Of a DNA stretch of 28,978 nt, positions 1 to 7,647 are shown one piece after another. The notes below the pieces were generated by a model. The model ran no database searches and had not been told where the DNA came from. It saw only the letters and a program-made list of their open reading frames with translations. Origin of the DNA: Paramacrobiotus richtersi (lineage: Eukaryota; Tardigrada; Eutardigrada; Parachela; Macrobiotidae). Each line of letters starts with the position of its first letter. Position 1 is the stretch's first letter. Location of the stretch: positions 1 to 28,978 of the forward strand of contig JAQGAU010000403.1 in NCBI GenBank assembly GCA_034698045.1, read 5' to 3'. A program made the translations under genes and the position numbers.

Positions 1-282
1 GATAAGGCCGAGGCCGCCGTGAAGGATGATCGCAGTTTCCTGGAGCAGGCCAAGGAGGGCGCGGCCCATGCGGCCACAGTGGTTGGGGAGAACGTGTCCA
101 ATGCTGCTACAGTCGTAGGAGGTTACGCCGCCGCCGCTGCCGAAGGGGCCGCCCATTTAGCCACGGCTGCCTACGAGAAAGTGGCCAGTGCAGCAGACCC
201 TAATGCTCCCGTCACCGCCGGTAGCACCGGCAACGTGGGGAAGAAGGAGGAGAAGACCGTGGTGGAAAAGGTCCCCAAGTAG
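1..282 (+). CDS. 3' end of an Ala-rich, LEA-like amphipathic helix protein (partial)
   Basis: The frame is open from the first base, so the start lies outside the window; it ends at TAG 280-282. About 93 residues are visible. The first two thirds are Ala/Glu/Lys-rich with recurring segments such as AKEGAAHAATVVGENVSNAA and AAEGAAHLATAAYEKVASAA, which would form an amphipathic helix. A Gly/Pro/Thr linker and a charged Lys/Glu tail (GKKEEKTVVEKVPK) follow. There is no cysteine and no membrane segment. Composition and 11-residue-like periodicity resemble group-3 LEA proteins and other heat-soluble proteins, but synuclein- or apolipoprotein-like helices look similar, so function is not proven. 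Codons are GC-rich, as in the other real genes here. Confidence 0.65.
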   Translation, partial: DKAEAAVKDDRSFLEQAKEGAAHAATVVGENVSNAATVVGGYAAAAAEGAAHLATAAYEKVASAADPNAPVTAGSTGNVGKKEEKTVVEKVPK

Positions 283-1363
283 ATGCGCCGTGTTGGGTCT
301 AGTCGCTTATTTATCGTTTCTGTAGGTTTCGCCAGTTAAATCTAACTCCAGCTAGTACAACTGTTCCTTTACCGAGTTTTCTCTATCTCTGCATGCGTTT
401 TTTGTAATACATTCTTTTTGGTTCACTTCTGTTTTCTCGCTTGGGACGTGTGTTGATTCAGGGGAAGCGGCTGCTTTCCGGATAGGTTACGTTGATGTTC
501 GCGCGATGTACAGGTTATGTTCAGCGGCCTCTCAAGCTTTGGGACAAGTAATTAAACAACATAGTTACAGGTTTTGGCTGGTATGTATTATGAAAACAAA
601 TACTAGGCTAAAGACCATACGAAAACGCTAAAACTACATGCTACAAAATGCGGAATTCGGCGGTGATATAATACTATAGCCTATGGGTGCATAAATGGTG
701 CATTACGAACGAGATACTTTGACCTTCGAGGCGCTTGGAGGTTTTCTCCGGCTTTAAAATCAATCACTCTGTAATTCGGTGACGATAGAGGTAATGCGAA
801 CTTGAGTTTGTCATATGCTTGTGTTTATACCGAGCACTGCTAATGAGTTTGTTTATGCAGCTGCTTTGTACTGTACAGTTGTGAGCATGCTGTTTACAGA
901 ACAATTTTTCGAAGAACAAAGTCCACAAAAGCGATTAAAAGTGTCGAAGTTTTTGCTCTAAATGGTCAACGTATATGTTAGCTCCATTCTTTCGATCATA
1001 AACATGCGCTCGAGCAAATTACAAAAGCAAAAGTACGTCACAAAAAAATAACAAATGACAGGGAAGGTAAAGATGTGATATCCTCATATCGATGCGGAAT
1101 GTCATCCACACATTCTACAGCAGCCAACAAAGAGACAGGAAATTTCAGTGCGCCGTGCGGTTCGTTCGTTGCGCATGATACATACGGTTAATAAGCACGG
1201 AATATCGAACATCTTGACTAGGAACATAGGCCAGATCACTGACAACAGGTGTCGCAAGAATCCAATGAAACGCTTCAAGAAAAAGCGACGATATAAGAGT
1301 TAGAAAAGGGCATAAGCCGAGACATGGAATAACGGTGTCAGGCGCTATGGCTTGAGGAAGGAA
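283..1363. other. Non-coding stretch
   Basis: Presumed 3' UTR of the LEA-like gene followed by intergenic DNA. No open frame with coding character, no canonical AATAAA close to the stop, no repeat array or RNA gene seen. Confidence 0.5.
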
Positions 1364-2054
1364 TTAGTCAGACGATAAGAAATATTCAGCGCCACTGAAC
1401 ATCTGTCGATAACGGGATATCTCAATAAATAATATGCAGATCCAGTCGATTTCCGAAACGCTGTTGCTCAACATCCTGGTCGGATGCGCGGTCTTCCACT
1501 TATCCCAGTCAGCCTTCAGTTCATCCCATTCCTTTCCGGAAACTCGGGCAGCTCGAGCTTGTGAAATTCTCACCAAATGTCTGGTATCGATCAAACTTCG
1601 ATAATACACATCTTCAGGATAATCCTTACACACCGACGCCCTGAACTCTGTATTATTTCAATCCGTTTGGCGAATTCGTCATCCAGTCTGATCCAGGCAG
1701 CAGTGGGGAAAGACAACCATCTGGGCAGACCGCAGTTGGGGAATTGGTTACTTCCCAGATTTTTCATTTTGCAGAACAAGGCGATAAATTCCGGAAAAGT
1801 TGCAACGAGGCGACCTAGCGCGATATCGCTAGATGTTAGGAACCGCGCGGGATGGTTTTTCTAGAACGTTGGATGCGAAGAGCTGGGAAACGGTCTTGTG
1901 GGAACCGTGGATGGGAATAATGAAGGTCGGGAATTTTTCGGGATTGGTGCCATGTAGAGCAGCAGGCACGGCGAGCTTTACTGCACCCAATCGGCCTTTC
2001 GGCGGTGGTCGCGGTAATGTCGCGACTGAAATGCGGGAAATCGTTCCAATTCAT
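1364..2054 (-). pseudogene. Frame-broken coding relic of unknown family
   Basis: Read on the minus strand, coding-like sequence runs through successive frames. A possible start at 2054 (MNWNDFPHFSRDITATTAER) passes to another frame (KLAVPAALHGTNPEKFPTF, then IPIHGSHKTVSQLFASNV). Near 1835 it passes to a frame reading SDIALGRLVATFPEFIALF and FPTAAWIRLDDEFAKRIEI. Near 1650 it passes to a third reading VCKDYPEDVYYRSLIDTRHL and VSGKEWDELKADWDKWKTAH, ending at TAA 1366-1364. The pieces follow one another without gaps, too close for introns. A single ancestral ORF of roughly 230 residues broken by small indels is the simplest reading. I do not recognise the family. A captured viral or transposon gene is possible but unsupported. 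Sequencing error is an alternative for individual shifts. Confidence 0.45.
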
Positions 2055-2108
2055 GGTGTTACAAGAAATTGGAAGGGAGACAGAAGGGTCAAAGATTTCT
2101 GGACTTAG

Positions 2109-2498
2109 CGATTAGACTTCTCTTTGCGAAAAATTTAGCTGCGCAGCTGCTAAGTCAGAGTACTCTTCTTCGACCATCGACGATCACATTGATTTATCAC
2201 AATTAACGAGTTTCGATTTGGATCAGAGGTCGCTTTACCACATTGCTGGCATTCACGGTGCCTCGTTACTGGCAGCTATGAAACAAGACTCGTTACAAGA
2301 GACGCGTAAATGGACGTGCTAAACCGATTCGAGAAAACCACAAAAAACGCGAATGGATTTGTATGTGCGAAAAAGGCGTTGCTAGCTTGCGGACGAGCAT
2401 CGCTACAGCATTATCGGTGTACGATATCCACACTTCTGAACCGGCTTACCGTTAAACTTAATCTCATGAGGAGAGAAAGGTACAGACACGTTACTGTT
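2109..2498. other. Non-coding stretch downstream of Ly6 copy 1
   Basis: Presumed 3' flank of the minus-strand Ly6 gene. No coding frame or structured element supported. Confidence 0.4.
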
Positions 2499-2982
2499 TT
2501 AAAACACGTAGAACAAGCTTGCACTGTACAAAATACACACAACAATCGCTAACATCCGTGGCGATTTTACGTTCGCCTTGGCACTCATCAGCTCCTCGAA
2601 TGTTTTATTGTTACAGAACGGGGTATTACAATAACAGTAACCGTACATGCCGCCTGTGGTTGTATAGCATCCAATGGCCTTCATCGGATGATCTAGCTCG
2701 CGGTCGGTACCGCAGCCCTTGGCGTTAAGTTTGCGATATTCATCGGCATCCGAATTTCCTGTATATGCCATCTCTCCACACATTGCGCCTTCTCCTGGGC
2801 ACTCTTTCTCCAACCAGTTTCTTGAGAAAGTAAGGGCTCTGGCTTGAACGCCAATCAGGACACGTAACCCTCGATTCAGGAGACTTGGGGGCATCTTGTG
2901 TCTCGCTCATGCTGCAGTAGTAGCATTTTAGCGCGGCCGCTGGGGCAAAACAAAACGTTATCCATATAAAACAGAGCTGCAT
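2499..2982 (-). CDS. Ly6/uPAR-like GPI-anchored protein, copy 1 (two-exon model)
   Basis: A secretory start at 2982 (MQLCFIWITFCFAPAAA) is followed at once by the LKCYYC opening typical of three-finger Ly6 domains. The remaining cysteines lie in another frame: CPGEGAMC, KGC, IGC, YCYCNTPFC and the diagnostic CNN. A hydrophobic tail (MLAIVVCILYSASLFYVF) then ends at the stop, as expected for a GPI signal. The two frames are reconciled by a 61-nt GT-AG intron 2868-2808 (exons 2982-2869 and 2807-2499, phase 0, 140 residues). A 43-nt intron with a different donor is an alternative, and a frameshifted pseudogene cannot be excluded. Ly6 proteins act at the cell surface, often in adhesion or receptor modulation; the ligand is unknown. 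The paralogue lies 1.6 kb away in the same orientation. Confidence 0.6.
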
Positions 2983-4588
2983 GATGATAACGCGACTGAC
3001 ATTTGCGTACGATTAACACTTTCCAAAGAACTCTAATATTGTTTCCAGGTAGAAACTTGCAAATTCCCTCAAACAGCAGCTTTTAAAGAACTACTTATGC
3101 TATCGTTGTCCTAAAGAAAATAGCAAAACCATATGTAACTGTTTCAACGATTAACTGTATATTATAATTGTCATCTTGCAATTGCGCTGTTCGAAGCTCC
3201 AGGCGTCGAATCCGGTGTCTGGATATAATGTTCAGGCATTCTTTTGCTGAACCGATTAGCGAAATGACTGGGATGTGGTCGGATAAAAAATAGCAGCATG
3301 GGTTTCTTCGTGTGCGCACAACTTGTGATAAATTACAAGTACACTGTACTCGTACAGTGTCAGTCGGTCTCAGATTTTTGATCGACCAGACAAACTTTTG
3401 CATAGACACACATTAGATCGAACGACCTTTCGTACATGATCGTTCATACTGGGAAACGCATACCGGTGCCACTCTATGACGGTGATTACGTTTACTACTG
3501 ACAGCGTACTATTTTCTGCAGAAACATCGGTAAAAACCAGATGGCCTCAGTAATATAAGTTTGGCTATATAGCCAACTTGCCTGTTGATATATCAACAGG
3601 CCCCAGTCAACACGCTTGTTAGATACATTCATTAAGCTTGCTTGCAAAAAACAAACTTCTGTCATTAAACACAAACGCATGTTCGATATTTATCATACGA
3701 CATTTTCGGTATCACCATCGCGCGGCCTCATTTATCAAGGCTGCAGAAACGTGCGGCGTGCTTATGCGCTGAGTACGACGATCATAACCTGCAGCCACTG
3801 ATGTCACCTTCGTCACCAGGGCCCTAACATAAAGCCATGCGTCAAAACAAGGAATTAGGCAGGTGCATTACGTCCGTATATATGCAATAAGATTAGTCAA
3901 CTGTCTGGCTAATGGCTGTATTACAGGGAATTACATATGACCCAAAAGGAAAGAATCAACGCCTTATATCATAGCCCGGCTGAATTTCGGGTTTGAAAAT
4001 TGAAATATGTAATGCAGGATCTGTAGTTTGCTGCGGGAGACGCTGATCCGTGCGCTTGACCGCAGCCGCTTTCCCAACTTCTGCGACCTGTCGATGCAGG
4101 TGACGGTGGGGCATATACAGGTGACACTGATAACACTGCCCCTTCATGTCACTGCGCATACTTTACCAGAATGTTTTGCTGCAAAATGCCCGTTTTTCAT
4201 GCAAAACGTGGCACATACTGTAGTATGGTCCAAATACGACGACGGCCCAGCAGTATGGAAAAGCGATAGGTAATGCCGGTGTTAAGTTACATTTGGGTGT
4301 GTTAAAGCTGTATGACCGTAGCGTTTCTGAGGGAAATCTCCAGACTTCTCTTCAAGGCTCTTGCTTCGCTTTTTCATCAGACTTATGTAGTTAATTATGT
4401 GGTGCATACATGAGTGACGGTGCACCCGTTTAATACACGTTATCCTTGTGCTTATGAGTGGAAAGACACCTTCTTGTGTCACAGATGATGAAAAAATTCT
4501 CATAGCACGCGGAACAGTCAAAGGTGGGAGTTTCGCACAGAAAGACGCACAGAAGATGCAATAATCGTGTCGTAATGTTATACTTCTA
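2983..4588. other. Spacer between the Ly6 copies, partly duplicated
   Basis: No gene supported. Parts of 3370-3835 resemble 5700-6045 in the same order, for example AACCTGCAGCCAC at about 3786 and 5898, and ATCGAC followed by AGACAAACTTT at about 3381 and 5711. This suggests the tandem Ly6 duplication included flanking DNA. The rest is unremarkable. Confidence 0.4.
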
Positions 4589-5071
4589 CTACGGTTTATA
4601 CGAGTCAGCAATTGTCAAGCAACTGGCGATCAAAAGCCCATGAAAAATGATGCTACTCGAATGAGAAGCCATCAGTTCATCCAGCGTTTTATTGTTGCAG
4701 AGATCCGTATTACAGTAGCAGGAGTGATAACTATACGTATCGTCTCCGTCCACAAAGCATCCCACCGCTACGTCCTTCATGTACAATTCAGTATCCGTGT
4801 CGCAGCCTTTTCGAACAAAATGTCGGTTGCTGTCAATCAGTGATTTTCCGTAAGACCGCTCGCCACACATAGGATTCGCTCCAGAGCAGTTCTTCTGCGG
4901 AACTTTGTCCTCAGACAGTTTGCCCTTTTTCATAGTGTCATCAGGCCCAGGACACCGTCGTTTTCACGTACCATCATTCTGCACGTCGCCATACAGGTCG
5001 CAGTCGTAGCACTTTAGAGCACAAACCTGCCAAAGATGCACCGAAGCCAGAAGTACCACAACCGCAAACAT
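4589..5071 (-). CDS. Ly6/uPAR-like GPI-anchored protein, copy 2 (two-exon model)
   Basis: ATG at 5071 gives a signal peptide (MFAVVVLLASVHLWQVCA) followed by LKCYDC. The same frame holds NCSGANPMC, KGC, VGC, SCYC and LCNN, then a hydrophobic tail (IIFHGLLIASCLTIADS) and stop at 4589. One in-frame TGA (4966-4964) interrupts it. That TGA sits inside a possible 69-nt intron 4971-4903, with donor GTACGTGA and acceptor GACAAAG; its length is a multiple of three and its removal restores a 137-residue product (exons 5071-4972 and 4902-4589, phase 1). The acceptor lacks a good pyrimidine tract, so a nonsense pseudogene is the alternative. The copies share the cysteine plan and the CNNKT(F/L)(E/D)ELM segment, so they are paralogues. 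Confidence 0.6.
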
Positions 5072-6341
5072 GATAGACGGTATACTGGATCGGGAGTGCT
5101 CCGGTTTGCAGCAATAGGCAGTGTTCTCCGACAGTTAGTGCAGATAAGCGTTCGACTCGGAATTGCTGATCGACGCTGGAACGTGGTATAACCGACTCGT
5201 TGTGAGAGGTGTATAATATATAATTATGATTGTTAACAAAGTCCCTTCACGCCAATGCGCAATGTCCAGTTACGCCCCTGAAGCATATGATATTGTTTCT
5301 GCGGTACGATATTTCTGTTACAAGGGTTCTGCGGATGCTGTTGTAATTTTCGCACTCTAACTAGCGAAAGGGACGAGAGTGGTGTACTACGGTTATCGAG
5401 ATTCTGATAATCGTCACGTTCCTTAACGGCTCCTAGCAATACTGTGTTGCTGCCGGGTTAGGAGTGCTTCCGTTTCTTACTGTTAGTTGCGGCTGACAAG
5501 CAAGGGTCGAAATTGGCAGAAATACCGTCATTACAGGTACATACAATAATTTACAACCGCTGTAACCGTCAGGTCTTGGTTTATAAGTTTAAAAGCGTTC
5601 CCCTGGCTCCTAACTGCAATTAAAGTCGGCTAAAAAGCATTTTTTGCGTGCAAGAGTGCAAATAACTTGCATAAAGTTACTGTCATACTGCAAATCGCTT
5701 CCAGTTCTCCATCGACAAGACAAACTTTCGTACAAGAACGTGCGATCAGACGCACTTTTGTACATCAACGTACCGTAAGGGAGGTACCTAATGTTTATCA
5801 TAAAGATATTACGTCATTCGACATTTCCATCATCACAAGCCATCTTTTTTTTTTTGCAGAACTTGCTTTTATCCGTATTTCGCGCACAATGAGCTTAACC
5901 TGCAGCCACCGATGTCAGCTTAAGTCATTGTGACATCATCAGAAGATTTCTTTTGTAACTTCAGTAGTCAGCGTGGCTACAACCTATTACAAGGAAAACA
6001 AGTACGTGAGCAGTAAAACGTCACCCAGGGCCATATAAACATAAACCGCATAAACTCGCGGCGAGCTGTGCAATAGTGACTATCGGAATGTGTAATCGCA
6101 GCTGGTAGCCATAAGATACCCATGAATAAGATACTGCTTACCCACCTGTTGATGCTGCTAAGTTGAAAGGTTATCAGAGCTCCCCTAGGATAATGTACCG
6201 CACATTAATTCTGCTGACCATCTTAGTAACACGGCGTACTTGGACTCTTATTGCAGGACTGAGACCGGACGACATAGGTGGGAATCCGTGGGATGTATAT
6301 GTTTGATCGGAGTCGAATGAGTACGTTATTTTGATTTGTAG
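5072..6341. other. Non-coding stretch upstream of Ly6 copy 2
   Basis: Presumed promoter side of the minus-strand Ly6 copy 2. A TATATAAT-like run lies near 5213-5222, about 140 bases from the start codon, too far for a firm TATA call without a known transcription start. The segment 5700-6045 resembles 3370-3835. A short stretch at 6257-6294, bounded by TTATTGCAG and GTATATG, could be a small + exon, but its phase does not fit the next candidate. Confidence 0.35.
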
Positions 6342-6478
6342 ATGCTGGAATGGTTTTACATGCAGTCGGGCATGAAGCGTTCAGCGGAATGAACGATAAC
6401 GCCAGTACGGTGCGTTTCAAGATCGTCCAGTTGGGGCCGTTGGAAGAGCAGCAGGTGGCGCCGTGGCCGATGACGTAG
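6342..6478 (+). CDS. Candidate terminal exon, unknown protein
   Basis: After a possible acceptor (TTTGATTTGTAG) the + frame reads MVLHAVGHEAFSGMNDNAS, then TVRFKIVQLGPLEEQQVAPW, and stops at TAG 6476-6478. Third codon positions are nearly all G or C from about 6395 on, as in the other genes here, which is the main reason for listing it. No family is recognised and no upstream exon joins in phase. The minus strand is also open here, so the call is weak. Confidence 0.25.
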
Positions 6479-6635
6479 AGGGCATCCTCGAAATGATCAA
6501 TCAGAATACATGCGAGTGGACGACAAGCAAGCGAACTATCCCTTTTCACTTCAGCAGACTAGAATTTATTATGTTATCAATATCTGCCAAAGTATATGTC
6601 TATGTTTCCCACTTGGACCGTCAAACTTTCTGGCT

Positions 6636-6969
6636 TTAAGTGGTAATACCTTGTCTATGTTCCTGTAACCTGTACGCGATCAGAATGCCGGTCGTGAGCA
6701 AAGAAAACATCAGCTGCGCAGAGCGTTCGAATGTGTCACGTGTGATTATATGAAAAACAACAGCTGCAAACAGCTGAGAAGACTTAGGGTGGATCTCGAA
6801 TTCGTAGCGAATCCATATACGGTACGGGGGCGTAGCCAAACGAAGAGACGGTTCGCGAAGCCAACTCATGGGGAATTGTTTCGTGAATCGTATCTTCGAT
6901 AAGCCACGCCCGCGTGCCGTATCGAGATTCGCCCCTGAAATGGTTACGGTAGCCGGCATGAGAAGGCGT
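6636..6969 (-). CDS. Terminal exon of an unidentified membrane protein
   Basis: A good acceptor (TTCTACTTCAATTCTCACAG, 6989-6970) precedes an open minus-strand frame to TAA 6638-6636, entered in phase 2. It encodes about 110 residues beginning RLLMPATVTISGANLDTARG and containing PPYRIWIRYEFEIHPKSS. A hydrophobic stretch (AQLMFSLLTTGILIAY) lies close to the C-terminus, followed by a short polar tail (RLQEHRQGITT). That suggests a C-terminal transmembrane helix with a small tail. The upstream exons were not found; the minus strand above 6970 overlaps the EFHC gene on the other strand, so they may lie beyond it. I do not recognise the family. It ends about 1.6 kb from the Ly6 copy 2 start and shows no relation to it. 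Confidence 0.4.
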
Positions 6970-7398
6970 CTGTGAGAATTGAAGTAGAAGTAGCCGTAAA
7001 TATTGGTTATCTTGTTACTAGACAACAGAACTTGTTGTAATCTTTGGACATCTAGGATTCGAACTGCTTAAACTGATACAATAATGTCTTCAATCGACTC
7101 GCTTTAAACATGTACTGTAGTTCCACCATGTACAAGTAATTTGAAAAAATATTAACGATGAAACAGGAGAACGAAGACTCCTAAGCCGTGTTATTTTCAT
7201 GCGTTGCCGTCTTTACATAAGGCACACAACGTTCAAGAATGACCTGATCTTTCCATTTGCAAATCACCCATGACGGCTCCGCAGCTGATCGCACCCGCCT
7301 TCGCACTGGGATACAGTAACGATTACCTGCGCACAAAAGTACATTTCTTTGCAAGACACAGGAAACTGAATTGTGTATGAATGTTGCAATTGTATTAG

Positions 7399-7647
7399 GA
7401 ACGTAATTCCCATACGCGCGCCCAGTCGCTCAGTATCCCTGGGCATGTTCGCTCCAGCAACCCTCGTCCGCCCGACGGGGCGTTTAACTGCGATGATCCA
7501 CGGCTGGATTCTGACCAGTTTGGTGATTTAATCAAACTGGGATGTCTAAATCCGGAGTTCTACACAACACCTACTCACCGAGCAACGAACCTTACCTTGG
7601 CGGATGAGAAGAATCTACTGCAAGAGAAGAACGCAGAAAGCTCACCT
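7399..7647 (+). CDS. EFHC-like gene, N-terminal exon (5' limit uncertain)
   Basis: The frame reads SLSIPGHVRSSNPRP and DDPRLDSDQFGDLIKLG, ending NAESSP at a strong donor CCT|GTAAGT in phase 0. The LSIPG segment resembles the LP-LPG start region of EFHC proteins. The listed 5' end is a weak acceptor (TTGTATTAG) that follows an in-frame stop. No in-frame ATG is present, so an upstream exon is expected. Confidence 0.6.

Noticed and set aside
7264-7446. Minus-strand ORF ending near a possible donor (CGCAG|GTAATC)
   Set aside because: Its phase does not fit the 6969 exon, and part of it overlaps the EFHC-like first exon.
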